Positions 6,958 through 16,933 of a stretch of DNA of 64,000 nt are shown piece after piece. Made by a program: the position numbers and the translations under genes. The number at the start of each line of letters is the position of its first letter. Within the stretch, counting starts at the first letter, position 1. Origin of the DNA: Elusimicrobiota bacterium. Its GTDB lineage: Bacteria > Elusimicrobiota > Elusimicrobia > FEN-1173. The stretch covers positions 1 through 64,000 of the forward strand of contig JADKCG010000007.1 in assembly GCA_016714745.1 (NCBI GenBank), given 5' to 3'. The notes under the pieces are model-generated. The model had not been told where the DNA came from. It saw nothing but the letters and a program-made list of their open reading frames with translations, and did no database searches.

Positions 6958-7030
6958 TGTAGTTGCCCCAGGGGTGGGGTGTTTTTGGTTCGATTGAACT
7001 TAAAATCGCCCGATGAATCGGGCAACTACA
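6958..7030. repeat. REP-like inverted pair (family A, GCCCGAT-ATCGGGC with GTAGTTGCC)
   Basis: TGTAGTTGCCC (6958-6968) is the exact reverse complement of GGGCAACTACA (7020-7030). Each arm carries its own small palindrome (CCCC/GGGG and CGCCCGAT/ATCGGGC). The same unit recurs singly at 55145 and 60533, and as a pair at 62977-63046. It separates rplT from pheS and may act as a transcript end. Confidence 0.75.
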
Positions 7031-7048
7031 CGTTGCGGTGATTCCTTT

Positions 7049-8113
7049 ATGTCCACCCTCCTAGAGCAAATCGACGCTTTAACGTCAGAAAGTCTCGCCG
7101 AGGCCAGTGCGTTGGCCGACGTGGAGGCTTTGGACGTTTACCGTCTCAAATACCTGGGACGGAAGGAGGGCCTTCTCTCCCGCATTCTCATGTCTCTCCC
7201 ACGCTTGACCGGGGACGAGAAGCGCGAAGTCGGAAAGAGGGCGAATGCCCTTAAAGTGGCCATCGAATCGGCTGTTGCGCGTCGTCGTCAGGTCTTGGAC
7301 GACGTGCGGATCAATGCCGAACTCTCCCAATCAAAAATCGATCTCACTCTTCCGGGGACCCCTGTCGTTCGGGGGGGACTCCATCCGTTGACCCGCGTCA
7401 TGGAAGAAATCACTGACGTTTTCATTCGGCTTGGGTTCTCTGTGGCGGAAGGCCCCGAAGTGGAAACCGATGACAACAATTTTACCTCGTTGAATCATCC
7501 GCCGGATCATCCCGCACGCGACTCCCACGACACCTTTTATTTAAAAGAGTTTACCGATGGCGCCGGCCGGCCTCTGCTCCTTCGCACTCACACATCACCT
7601 GTCCAAATTCGTTATATGCGGACGCACACGCCGCCCGTTTACATCGTGGCGCCAGGACGGGTCTTCCGACATGAGAACGTGGACGCCACCCATTCTTATG
7701 TCTTTCATCAAGTGGAAGGTCTGGCGGTGGACACGGATATTTCGGTGGCGGACTTAAAAGGCGTGTTGACACTGTTTGCCGAACGGCTTTTTGGTGGGCA
7801 GGGCACCGTGGTGAAAACCCGGTTCCGGCCGTCTTTCTTTCCGTTCGTCGAACCAGGTCTGGAAATGGACATTTCCTGCACCCTCTGCGGCCAGAAGGGA
7901 TGCCGTGTTTGTAAAGGGACGGGATGGGTGGAAATGTTGGGGTCGGGACTGGTTCACCCGAACGTCCTCCGCGCGGCGGGGTGTGACCCAGAGAAGTATT
8001 CCGGATGGGCCTTCGGGATCGGGGTGGAACGCGTGGCCATGTTTAAATACGGCGTGGACGACATGCGGCTCTTCTACGAAAATGACATTCGGTTCTTGGA
8101 GAATTTCGCGTGA
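7049..8113 (+). CDS. pheS: Phenylalanyl-tRNA synthetase alpha subunit
   Basis: Catalytic subunit of the alpha2beta2 PheRS that charges tRNA-Phe. It is about 354 residues: an N-terminal coiled-coil tRNA-binding arm, then the class II core with motif 2 (GRVFRHENVDATHSYVFHQVEG) and motif 3 (GWAFGIGVERVAMFKYGV). A Cys-rich knuckle (CTLCGQKGCRVC) is common in bacterial PheS. The frame extends to an ATG at 7013 inside the REP-like repeat. ATG 7049 is chosen because the first 12 codons upstream encode repeat sequence. Overlaps pheT by four bases. Confidence 0.95.
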   Translation: MSTLLEQIDALTSESLAEASALADVEALDVYRLKYLGRKEGLLSRILMSLPRLTGDEKREVGKRANALKVAIESAVARRRQVLDDVRINAELSQSKIDLTLPGTPVVRGGLHPLTRVMEEITDVFIRLGFSVAEGPEVETDDNNFTSLNHPPDHPARDSHDTFYLKEFTDGAGRPLLLRTHTSPVQIRYMRTHTPPVYIVAPGRVFRHENVDATHSYVFHQVEGLAVDTDISVADLKGVLTLFAERLFGGQGTVVKTRFRPSFFPFVEPGLEMDISCTLCGQKGCRVCKGTGWVEMLGSGLVHPNVLRAAGCDPEKYSGWAFGIGVERVAMFKYGVDDMRLFYENDIRFLENFA

Positions 8114-10496
8114 AGGTCTCTTTCCTCTGGTTAAAAGAGTTTGTCAATTTTACTGAAACGCCGGCGGAAATTGCCGCGCTTCTTTTACGCCAGGGGTTTG
8201 AGGTTGCGGGCGTGACGCCGGTCGGCGGGCCAGTGTCCGGTGTCGTGGTCGCGACGGTGGAATCCGCGCAGAAACATCCCAACGCCGACAAATTGAAGTT
8301 GTGCGAGGTGTTTGATGGGGTGGGGCGCCATTCCGTGGTGTGTGGCGCTCCCAACGTGGAAGCTGGGAAAAAATATCCTTTCGCACGATTGGGTGCCCGC
8401 CTCCCGGACGGATTGGTGATTGAAAAGCGTCCCTTGCGCGGCATTGAGTCCCACGGTATGCTGTGTTCTGCTCGGGAGTTAGGGTTGGGCGCCGACCATT
8501 CTGGTCTTTACACCTTGCCGGCCGACGCCCCCGTGGGGCAAGACATCACTGAAACCTTGGCCCTGAACGACGTGATTTTGGAAATTGAGGTGACGCCCAA
8601 TCGGCCCGACGTTCTGTCCCATTGGGGGGTGGCGCGGGAGGTCTGTGCCGGCCTGGGGAAAGTGTTGCTCACCCCGGAAATGACACTTCCAACGACCGAG
8701 AAACGGACGGGTTTGGCCCGAGTGGACGAACCTGTTTTGTGCAACCGATACATCGCGCGGGTGCTGGAGGGACTCACGGTGGGGCCCGCCCCCCTGTGGA
8801 TGCGGCTCCGTCTGGAACGCTGTGGCATTCGGTCCATCAATAATTTGGTGGACGTGACGAACTATGTCTTGCTGGAATATGGCCACCCGCTCCACGTTTT
8901 CGACCGCGCGCGGTTGTCGGGCGGGGAGGTGTCTGTGCGGATGGGGCGTCCGGGCGAAAAACTCGAGTGTTTGGACGGCGTGACCCGCGACGTCAACGGT
9001 ATTTTGGTGATCGCTGACCGCCAAATTCCTGTGGCCGCGGCGGGCGTCATGGGGGGGCAACCCACCGCCGTGGTCGATGGAACCCAGTCCGTGTTGTTGG
9101 AAAGCGCTCGGTTTCTGCCGGCGCAGGTCCGCCGTTCGCGGGGTCGGCTAAACATTTCAACCGAAAGTTCATACCGTTTTGAGCGGGGAACCGATGTCGA
9201 GATGGCCGATCGCGCCAGCCGCCGGGCGGTGGGGTTGATCCTGTCGATGGCCGGCGGGCGGTTGGCGGGGGAAGAAGATGTTTTTGGGTCTCAGCCAAAA
9301 ACCGCGCCGATCGACGTTCCGTTGGAAAAACTGCAGAAACTTTTGGGATTGCCGGTGACGAGGGGGGAGGTTCGAAAATCTTTGGAAAGTTTGGAGTTCC
9401 TGTGCGAGGAGAAAGAGTCTCTTTTGTTGGTGACACCGCCTGTTCATCGGTCGGATGTGCGGGAGCTTGCGGACGTGGTGGAAGAAGTGGCCCGCCGCAT
9501 CGGATACGATCGAATTCCCGGACGTGTGCGCGCCGCGTCGTCGGGGGGGGCGCCGCCCTCACCGGTTCGGTCCCTGGCCTTGCGGGGCCGGGAACGGTTG
9601 ATCGGGCTGGGGTTTTGGGAAGCGGCCCAGAGCGGGCTTGTTCCTCGCGCTTTGTGGGATCGCCTGGCCGGACCCGGCGCGGAAAATCCGGCGGAGTTGT
9701 CCAATCCGCTTTCTCTCACGGGGGAGTGTTTGAACCCGAGCCTGTTGGTGAACCTTTTGGTGTGTCTGTCCGGGAACGTTCGGCGGGGGAACCGGAACAT
9801 TCGGTTGTTCGAATCGGCCCGCGTTTTTCACCGGGGGACAGACGGCGTCCAGGAAGCGGACCATTTGGCGTGGGCGGCCACGGGGCAAGACCGCGCGGAT
9901 CATTGGCGGTTCCATTCCCGACCTCTGGAAGTGTGGGACGCCCGAGGGTGGGCGAAATCAATTTTGAAAGAGTGGCGATTGACGGGGATCACGTTTGACG
10001 CCGGTCGGCTTCCTTTTCTTCACCCCACCGAATCGCAAACCATTCTCCTGGGGGATCAGTCGTTGGGTTTTTATGGGCGATTGCATCCGCGTCAAGCCGA
10101 AGCGTGGGAGATCTCCCCGGACACGTTCGTGGGGGAGTTTAATCTTTCTTTGGCGGCCACGGGAAAATTATTGGAAATCAAACACGCGGCACTTTCCCGC
10201 CAGCCAGCGTTCGTTCGGGATTTTTCTTTGGTTTTCCGGAGAACGTGTCCTGGTCGTCGGTCGTGTTTTGGATTCACCGGTCGTGCGAAGGGGTGGAGGG
10301 CGTGGAACTCTTCGATGTGTTCACCGGCAAGGAATTGCCGGAGGGGACGCGGAGTCTGGCGTTCCGCGTGACGTTCCGGCATCCCGACCGGACCCTGAGT
10401 GACGCCGAAGCTCACACGCTTCAAAATCGCGTTCTCACCGGTTTGTCGGAAGAATACGGTGCCCATCTCCGAACAGGTCCCGGATCATCGGCATGA
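8110..10496 (+). CDS. pheT: Phenylalanyl-tRNA synthetase beta subunit (apparent frameshift)
   Basis: Beta subunit of PheRS, with tRNA-binding, B3/B4 editing and B5 domains and a C-terminal anticodon-binding (FDX-ACB) domain, about 795 residues in all. The OB-fold near the start (VVVATVESAQKHPNADKLKLCEV) and the B3/B4 region (IRSINNLVDVTNYVLLEYGHPLHVFD) are clear. After FSLVF the frame is lost at the T-run 10232-10235. Restoring one base gives PENVSWSSVV and then VELFDVFTGKELPEGTRSLAFRVTF, the expected FDX-ACB domain, ending at 10496. A deleted T in the consensus is the simplest explanation. Confidence 0.92.
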
Positions 10497-11233
10497 GGGG
10501 CTGTTTCGTACAAAAATCTTTTCGCCCAGTCCAAAACGTGGCGCTGGTCGCTCTCCTGGGGACTGTGTTGTCTTTGCTCTCGGGGTGTGTTTATCTCCGA
10601 CTCCTGGAAGTTAAAAAACAGCTCATGGATTTTGATGCCAATTTTAAAATCAGCGGTCTCTCAGAGTTGGTGATCGAATTTAAGAACCCGGTGATTCGGA
10701 CGAAGGATTTGCGGTTTTTGATCGGAGCGGACCCGCTCTCTGTTTCGGGGGAAGACGAGGTTCGTCAGCATTATGAGTTTGAGATGGTTCGACACGCCAC
10801 AGAGGTGGCGCTTCCGCCTTTGGGCCGGTTGAGTGTGGACCTCGCGGTCCAACGAGGAAAAATGACGAAAATCATCGTCCCCGAAACCTTCATGCTCCTT
10901 TTTCCGCGCAATGTCATCGTGGACACCCTGAAACAAGCCAAAAACGCCGAAGTTTTTGAGTTAAAAAAAATTGCGCGAGGCCGTATCCATCTTGACCAGG
11001 AAGTGGAGGCCGAATTGCCCAGCCGATCCAAAACGGAAATGTTGTTGGGGCCGCCCTTGGAATCCGCGATGTTGGACGATCAGGACGTTCTGACCTACCG
11101 TTACACCATTCCCAACGCGCCGCGGGACATTCTGATATTAACGCAACTGAGTTTTTCCCGCGACGGCCTTTTACGAAAGGTGTTCGTGCATTGGGACCAA
11201 TCCTCCATCGAAGCCCTTTTCCTCCGCGAGTAA
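10493..11233 (+). CDS. Putative lipoprotein of unknown function
   Basis: Protein of 246 residues with a signal peptide ending in a lipobox (LLSGC, Cys near residue 32), so it is probably lipid-anchored in the outer membrane. The mature part has a VIEFKNPVIRTKDLRFLIGADP segment and a C-terminal domain with GPPLESAMLDDQDVLTYRY. That resembles small lipoproteins that evaluate as BamE/SmpA-like, but the match is not firm. It overlaps the pheT stop by ATGA, so it is in the same transcript. I do not recognise the family. Confidence 0.6.
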   Translation: MRGCFVQKSFRPVQNVALVALLGTVLSLLSGCVYLRLLEVKKQLMDFDANFKISGLSELVIEFKNPVIRTKDLRFLIGADPLSVSGEDEVRQHYEFEMVRHATEVALPPLGRLSVDLAVQRGKMTKIIVPETFMLLFPRNVIVDTLKQAKNAEVFELKKIARGRIHLDQEVEAELPSRSKTEMLLGPPLESAMLDDQDVLTYRYTIPNAPRDILILTQLSFSRDGLLRKVFVHWDQSSIEALFLRE

Positions 11234-11262
11234 CCGCATTTTCAAAGAACCTCATTAATTAA

Positions 11263-12447
11263 ATGCGTTCCTCACTTTTTTTTATATTGATTTTGATTTT
11301 GGGTTGTCGGGGGCCTATGCCTCGAGGAGGGGAAGGGGGTGGTCGTTTGGATGTGGGCGGGGGCCACAGGGGGCGTTGGTTCGGTGGACTCTTTTGAAAT
11401 GCCGAATTTTGTCGATGACGGGGATCGGGCGGGGCTTTTGGAGGCGGCTCAAAAAAGTGCGGGTTATTATCGTTCTTTGCCGGTCGATCGGCCATTTGTT
11501 TTAGGGGAGATACATACTCGGCCAAGGAAATGGCGGAGTCTCTTGAGTCGTTTCGGGAACTGTTGGGGTCGGGGCGAGCCGATATCAACGACGTTCTTCG
11601 GCGGGAGTATGCCGTGTATTCGTCTGTCGGGTCGGACGGGCAGGGGACGGTGGTCTTTAGTTCCTATTACGAACATTCGCTTCGGGCTTCTCTTGTGAAA
11701 ACGGGATCTTTTCGCTTTCCCCTCTATGCGCGTCCCCCGGACTTGGAAGAGATTTCGGTCGGGGGGGAACGGAAGGTCACTCGGCGCGGAAGCGATGGTC
11801 GCCGGCCTTACTTCACGCGCAAAGAGATCGACAGTGGAAGGGTTCTCCAAGGCCAAGGGTTGGAAATCGCTTGGGCGGAGGATCCCGTTGAGATTTTTTT
11901 CCTGCAAGTGCAGGGGTCGGGGTGGCTCCTTTTGCCTAACGGGGACCAGGTCCGCGTTCGTTACGCGGCGAACAACGGCCATCCCTACCACTCGGTCGGC
12001 GGGGCGATGATCGAGCGGGGCATTATTCCTAAAGAAAAGTTCAGCCGAAAAGCCATGGTGGATTATTTGGCCTCACACCCGGACGAACGGCAAAATATTC
12101 TGAACGTTAACCCCCGTTATGTGTTCTTTAAAATTGACCGGGGGCCGACGAAAGATCGGGCCTTCGGTTCGTTGAACCTTCCGCTCACGCCGGGGCGGTC
12201 GGTGGCGTTGGACCCGAAGGTCTTTCCGCCGGGGGCGTTGGCCTGGATGGAGACGGTGGGGAAATACCGGGTGAAACGATTTGTGCTGAACCAGGACGAG
12301 GGGGGCGCGATCAAAGGTCCGGCGCGGATGGATTATTTTGCCGGAAGTGGTGACGAGGCCGAACGTTACGCCGTGGGTTTTTGGGAAAAGGGGCGGCTTT
12401 ATTTCTTAGTCAAAAAACGTGGCGGAAGATCGGAGGGGAAACCCTGA
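11263..12447 (+). CDS. mltA: Membrane-bound lytic murein transglycosylase A (two apparent frameshifts)
   Basis: Cleaves the MurNAc-GlcNAc bond of peptidoglycan to 1,6-anhydro products, anchored in the outer membrane. The frame from ATG 11263 encodes a lipoprotein signal (LILILGC). The sequence then switches frame: FVDDGDRAGLLEAAQKSAGYYRSLP lies in frame 2 and the rest, from YSAKEMAESLESF to the end, in frame 1. Typical MltA elements follow, including FLQVQGSGWLLLPNGD and the C-terminal 3D region with a YFAGSGDEAERYAVGFW motif. The shifts fall in G-rich runs (about 11332-11390) and near 11504-11507. Together they restore the frame and probably reflect consensus errors. Converges with the kinase gene. 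Confidence 0.85.
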
Positions 12448-13234
12448 GGCATTCGGTCCGGTTGCTGGGCGGCGGCTTGGTCGGGGGAGAATTTTGGGTG
12501 AATCCATCGGAGGGGTCGATGGATTTTTTGTTTTACGGTGGCGCGAATAGGGCGGCGAAAGCGGTCATCCAGCATCCAGGATCCCCCCCAACTGATGGAG
12601 AGAGGTCCGCGGCTTTTCATTTGACGCTGGACGTCGACAATTAAGTTGGCCAAATGTGTTTGGGCTTCGCGGATAATGGCGGCGCAGAGCGGGGAACGAG
12701 GGGCATTGGCTAAAACCTGTTTGGCCAAGGCGGCCACCTGGGAAGGAGTCCCCCCTCTTTTTCGGTGTTTCATTCTTCGCAGATATTCTTTCCCGATCCA
12801 CCAGCCAGACCCTTCATCTCCTTTCTGAGGTCCCCCTCCTCCGGCACGAAAGAGGGCGCCGGATTTTGCCATGCCCAAGGCGATGGACCCGGTGCCCGAA
12901 ACGATAAAGATCCGATCCGAAACATTTTGTGTGCGGGCGAACGCGGCGTGCATGGCCAGTTCCACGTCGGACATCACCCTCACTTCTTTCGCCAGCCCTT
13001 GAAGCGACTTTCTCAGGGCTTTCCGTTCGCGAATCGTCCAAATTCCTTTTGACCCCACAATCAAGAGCGGAACGACGGACCAGTTATTTTTTTCCAAAAT
13101 TTCGACAGGGCTCGGGCGAGGTGGGCCGGAGGAACGGCTTTTTGCTCCTGCTGAACCCATTGGCCGTTTACGTTTGTGGCGGCCAGGCGAAGCCTGGTTC
13201 CGCCCAGATCGATGGCGACGGTGGTGGAAATCAC
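12399..13234 (-). CDS. BadF/BcrA-family sugar kinase, MurK-like (apparent frameshift)
   Basis: ATP-dependent kinase of the BadF/BadG/BcrA/BcrD (ASKHA) family, which includes MurK and GlcNAc kinases that phosphorylate amino sugars at O6. GTG 13234 begins STTVAIDLGGTRLRLAATN (phosphate-1 motif). Later come IFIVSGTGSIALGM (phosphate-2 type) and GDEGSGWWIG. The frame breaks at a run of seven A on the coding strand (13087-13093); one more A joins LSKFWKK to NNWSVVPLLIVGS. The start overlaps the nagZ stop by GTGA. With nagZ, murQ and namZ around it, MurNAc and/or GlcNAc is the likely substrate. The C terminus is poorly defined and overlaps mltA tail to tail. Confidence 0.75.
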
Positions 13235-14757
13235 TGGAACAATTTCTGAAGACAGGCTTCCAACTGGGCTTGGCGGAACCCGTGGGCCGTGACGATTGTC
13301 GTATCGGAATCGGCCCATTCGGCGTCGTAGGGATCTCGCATAAGGACCAGCACCAAGGGCTGTTTTTCTTTTTGAAGGCGTGCCAATAAACGACGGTTGC
13401 CCGGGTGAAGGTGGGCGTCGAAACAAAAGAAGACGGTGGCATCGACATTCTTTCCGACGGCGATGGCCCGCCGAATGTCGATGGGGCCGGGGTTGATCGG
13501 CAACACATGAATGTGGGGTCTGGCGGAATGTTCATGCGGCGCGACGAACGTCCGTTCAATGAACGACCGTTCGTGGCAGAGGGCCGGTTCGATCATGATT
13601 TTGCGTGCGAGGTCTGATAGGCGGGGAAAAAGGATCAACACTTTATCGTTCCGTCTTATCGGGAGCGAAATACGACCGGTGGTCACTCTCACCGCTTGGC
13701 GCGCCACATTTCGGGCCAGGGTTGTTCCCTTGGGGTCCGCTTGGGGAATGCCGGCGGAAAAGCGGGGACCGTTTTCATTTCGAAGGCGACCGATGCGGTC
13801 AACGGATTCCTCCAGATTCTTTAAAGGAAGAGCGCCGGAACGGTAGGCCTCTTTCAGAGATTCAAATGCCCGGCGTTGAAGAGTTTCTTTGTGACAGCAG
13901 AGAATCATGTCATGTCCGGCGCGGGCGGCCAAAACCGCCGCGGGGCCAACTCCCGCCAAAGACCTTAAGGCACCCATTTCCAAATCGTCCGAAGCGACGA
14001 CGCCCCTAAACCCCATTTCTTTCCGGAGCAGGTCGGTCATGAGGCGGCGTGAAAAGGTGGCGGGCGTTTTTGGCAGTGGCTCTAGGTTTGGATAGAGGGG
14101 ATGGGAAGACATGATCATGTCCACACCGGCTTTGATGGCGGCGCGGAAAGGGACCAGGTGGTTTCGTCGAAGTTCGGGCCATCCCACAGAGATAATCGGA
14201 AGCTCCAAGTGCGGGTCAAGCGTGGCGGGGCCAAGGCCCGGAAAATGTTTCGCGCAGGCGCTCACGCCTTCCTGTTGGAGGGCGCGGATTCTCGCCGCGG
14301 CCAGGCGGGCCACAACCGAGGGATCCTGTCCGTAGGAACGGATCCCGATGTTGGGACTGAAATCTTTGGTCAAAACGTCAACGGTGGGAGAAAAAGAGAC
14401 GTCGATGCCCAGTCGCCGGAGTTCTTGCCCTTCCATGGCACCCTGGGCGCGGGTATGTTCCGATCGTCCCACAGCACCGAAGGCGAGATTGTCTGGGAAA
14501 ATCGTCACGCCGGATTGGAACATGACCACCCGGCCCCCTTCGTGGTCCATGGTGACCAAAAGCCGTCGTTCCAGCCTTTCTTCCATTTCAAGGATCAATT
14601 GTTTGATCTGGGCGGGGGAACGAAAATTAATGCGGTAAAGGATCAATCCGCCGGCGTGGGTGTCGCGAAAAAGTTGGATGTCACGTCGGGTCGGACGCGG
14701 ACCCGGAATTCCGAAGACCAGAGTTTGGCCGATGAGGTGTTCAATGGTGGGGGGCAT
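13231..14757 (-). CDS. nagZ: Beta-N-acetylhexosaminidase, glycoside hydrolase family 3
   Basis: Removes GlcNAc from peptidoglycan fragments. The N-terminal GH3 TIM barrel has the NagZ signature KHFPGLGPATLDPHLELP (catalytic dyad His and Asp of the KHFPG...D.H loop) around residue 180 and the nucleophile Asp in VVASDDLEMGAL. At 508 residues it is longer than cytosolic one-domain NagZ (about 340) and carries a C-terminal GH3-type domain, as in Bacillus NagZ. No signal peptide is obvious at the chosen ATG. Divergent from murQ, with 86 bases between, and followed by the kinase gene with a 4-base overlap. Confidence 0.9.
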   Translation of the reverse strand: MPPTIEHLIGQTLVFGIPGPRPTRRDIQLFRDTHAGGLILYRINFRSPAQIKQLILEMEERLERRLLVTMDHEGGRVVMFQSGVTIFPDNLAFGAVGRSEHTRAQGAMEGQELRRLGIDVSFSPTVDVLTKDFSPNIGIRSYGQDPSVVARLAAARIRALQQEGVSACAKHFPGLGPATLDPHLELPIISVGWPELRRNHLVPFRAAIKAGVDMIMSSHPLYPNLEPLPKTPATFSRRLMTDLLRKEMGFRGVVASDDLEMGALRSLAGVGPAAVLAARAGHDMILCCHKETLQRRAFESLKEAYRSGALPLKNLEESVDRIGRLRNENGPRFSAGIPQADPKGTTLARNVARQAVRVTTGRISLPIRRNDKVLILFPRLSDLARKIMIEPALCHERSFIERTFVAPHEHSARPHIHVLPINPGPIDIRRAIAVGKNVDATVFFCFDAHLHPGNRRLLARLQKEKQPLVLVLMRDPYDAEWADSDTTIVTAHGFRQAQLEACLQKLFQ

Positions 14758-14843
14758 AAAAGATCCTTGTGCTCGTTTAAGTGAAACCTCTGAGTCTATC
14801 CACGAAGAACGAAAAGATCTTCAAAATTGATATTCTCGTCTTT

Positions 14844-15737
14844 ATGGACGTTCGTTCTTATGCGCGGTTGGTCACAGAGAGGCCCCATTCGCGGTCCGCT
14901 CATCTGGATCGGCTTTCTCCGAAGGCCCTCTTCGACCTGATGAACCAAGAGGATTTTGCCGCGGCCCGGGCTGTGGCCGGAGCCCAGCGGGACGTCCTCC
15001 GTGCGGTCGCTTGCATTGTCGATCGCCTCTCCCGAGGAGGGCGATTGTTCCTTGTGGGGGCGGGGACCAGCGGGCGGTTATGCGTTTTAGAAGCCGCCGA
15101 ATGTCCGCCCACCTTTAATACCTCTCCCTCTCTCGTCCAGGCCCTAATGGCCGGAGGACGTTCCAGCGTTTTTCGATCGAAAGAGGGCGCGGAAGATCAG
15201 TCTTTGGACCTTTCCCGCCGACTCGGCGCGCAACTTCGGTCCTCCGATGCGGTTATTGCTGTGGCCGCCAGCGGTGTGACCGCGTTCGCATCTTCTGCCC
15301 TCTCCCTGGCCCGACGTCGGGGCGCCGCGGCTATCTTTCTCACCTGCAACCCGCGCGCGACCCCCGCGGCAGACGTGCGGATTGTTCTGCGAACAGGTCC
15401 AGAGATCTTGACCGGGTCCACGCGGCTGAAAGCCGGCACGGCCACCAAGATGATACTAAACATCATCACCACTCTCACGATGATTCGGTTGGGAAAGGTG
15501 TATGGGCCATGGATGGTGGACCTTCAACCGCGCTCAAAAAAACTGGTGGCGCGAGGGACAAATATGATCGCCCATTTGGGTGGTGTCTCACTTCCCCAAG
15601 CCAAGCGGTTTCTTGTGCGGTCTGGGGGGCGTGTTAAAACGGCCATTGTCATGGCTAAAAAACATTTGTCGAGGCGGGACGCCGAGACAGTGTTAACCCA
15701 TGCCGGTGGATTTCTGAGGGAGGTATTAAAGAAATGA
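14844..15737 (+). CDS. murQ: N-acetylmuramic acid 6-phosphate etherase
   Basis: Splits MurNAc-6-phosphate into GlcNAc-6-phosphate and D-lactate in the cytosol. It is a single SIS domain protein of about 297 residues. Family motifs are present: LVTERPHSRSAHLDRLS at the start, GAGTSGRLCVLEAAECPPTF with the catalytic Glu, and GTATKMILNIITTLTMI. An in-frame GTG at 14781 would add 21 residues; ATG 14844 gives the normal N terminus. No PTS gene is visible, so its substrate must come from a kinase, matching the MurK-like gene on the opposite strand. Overlaps namZ by four bases. Confidence 0.93.
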   Translation: MDVRSYARLVTERPHSRSAHLDRLSPKALFDLMNQEDFAAARAVAGAQRDVLRAVACIVDRLSRGGRLFLVGAGTSGRLCVLEAAECPPTFNTSPSLVQALMAGGRSSVFRSKEGAEDQSLDLSRRLGAQLRSSDAVIAVAASGVTAFASSALSLARRRGAAAIFLTCNPRATPAADVRIVLRTGPEILTGSTRLKAGTATKMILNIITTLTMIRLGKVYGPWMVDLQPRSKKLVARGTNMIAHLGGVSLPQAKRFLVRSGGRVKTAIVMAKKHLSRRDAETVLTHAGGFLREVLKK

Positions 15738-16933
15738 AGCGGCGATTTTTTCTTCTGTTATTGGCTGTTGTTTCATCCTCCGTCGTGCGGGCCGATGTGA
15801 AGACCGGGTTGGATGTTTTAGAGGAAAGCCATTTCGCTCCCCTGTGGGGAAAGCGCGTGGGCGTTATTTCCAATCGGGCCGCGGTGGATCGGTCGGGGCG
15901 GCCACTGGTGGACCTGTTGCGGGAAGCCCCGGGTGTCACTCTGGTCGCCGTATTCACGCCGGAACATGGGTTCACGGGGAAAGTCGAAAACGGCCAACCC
16001 GTAACGGACGATGTTTTGCCCGGTACGGCCATCCCCCTCCTGAGTCTTTACGGCGAACGGAAACGTCCGACCCAAGAGCAATTAAAAGGCATCGATGTTT
16101 TGGTCTGCGATTTGCCGGACGTGGGAACCCGGTTCTACACCTACATCACCACTCTCGGATACGCGATGGAGGAGGCCGCCAAGGCCGACATTGAGTTTGT
16201 GGTTCTCGATCGACCGAACCCATTAGGGGGAGAGGTGGTGGAAGGATTGGTCCTGTCCACTGACGTGCGCCATTTTACGGCCTATTATTCCATTCCGACG
16301 CGACACGGGCTGACCCTGGCGGAGGTGGCGCGCTGGCACAATCAGCGCATGAATTTAAACGCACGGCTTTTGCCCATTGCCATGCAGGGCTGGAAACGCT
16401 GGATGGTGTGGCGCGACACCGGACTTACGTTCCTATCCCCATCGCCCAATATTCGGACTCCGACCGCGGCCCTCCTTTACTCTGGCCTGGGCGCATTCGA
16501 ATCAACAAATATTTCCGTGGGGAGAGGAACCAACTCTCCTTTTGGGGTTTTTGGGGCGCCGTGGATGAAAAACATCACGCTGGTCAAGGCGCTGTCCAAA
16601 ACAAACTTTCCTGGGATCAAGCTGAAAGCCACTTCCTTTAAACCGACGAGCGACCTTTATAAAAACACAAAGTGTTACGGCGTTCGTGTGACGGTGACGA
16701 ACCCCCACGTGGCCAGGCCCGTGGACCTGTTTGTTCATGCCGCGTGCCTATTGCGAGACCTCTCCCCCAAAGACTTTCGCCCGCGGTGGGCCGAGATGCC
16801 CCGCGTCGTGGGGTCTGCGGATTTTGAAACATGGTTTAAGGCCGGGGAGTCCGCCGAGGCCATTGTTGAACGGCTCCATAAAAGCGCCGAGGATTTTAAA
16901 GAAGAGCGGAAACCGTTTTTATTGTATCAATGA
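15734..16933 (+). CDS. namZ: Exo-beta-N-acetylmuramidase NamZ-like (DUF1343, GH171)
   Basis: The family hydrolyses terminal MurNAc from the non-reducing end of peptidoglycan chains. It is 399 residues with a signal peptide (RRFFLLLLAVVSSSVVRAD), so it is exported. Recognisable elements are GKRVGVISNRAAVD, TPEHGFTGKVENGQ, SLYGERKRPTQEQL, CDLPDVGTRFYTYITTLGYAMEEA, DRPNPLGG and the late ISVGRGTNSPF. In Bacillus, namZ is clustered with murQ and nagZ, and the same association here supports the call. It is translationally coupled to murQ upstream and to the symporter downstream (ATGATGA). Confidence 0.88.
   Translation: MKRRFFLLLLAVVSSSVVRADVKTGLDVLEESHFAPLWGKRVGVISNRAAVDRSGRPLVDLLREAPGVTLVAVFTPEHGFTGKVENGQPVTDDVLPGTAIPLLSLYGERKRPTQEQLKGIDVLVCDLPDVGTRFYTYITTLGYAMEEAAKADIEFVVLDRPNPLGGEVVEGLVLSTDVRHFTAYYSIPTRHGLTLAEVARWHNQRMNLNARLLPIAMQGWKRWMVWRDTGLTFLSPSPNIRTPTAALLYSGLGAFESTNISVGRGTNSPFGVFGAPWMKNITLVKALSKTNFPGIKLKATSFKPTSDLYKNTKCYGVRVTVTNPHVARPVDLFVHAACLLRDLSPKDFRPRWAEMPRVVGSADFETWFKAGESAEAIVERLHKSAEDFKEERKPFLLYQ

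Noticed and set aside
10200..10260. Programmed frameshift in pheT
   Set aside because: No slippery heptamer or stimulatory structure, and similar shifts in many unrelated genes favour consensus errors.
13061..13560. Additional minus-strand proteins in the frames overlapping nagZ upstream of the kinase start
   Set aside because: The recognisable kinase sequence begins at GTG 13234. The upstream parts are low-quality translations antisense or out of frame to nagZ.
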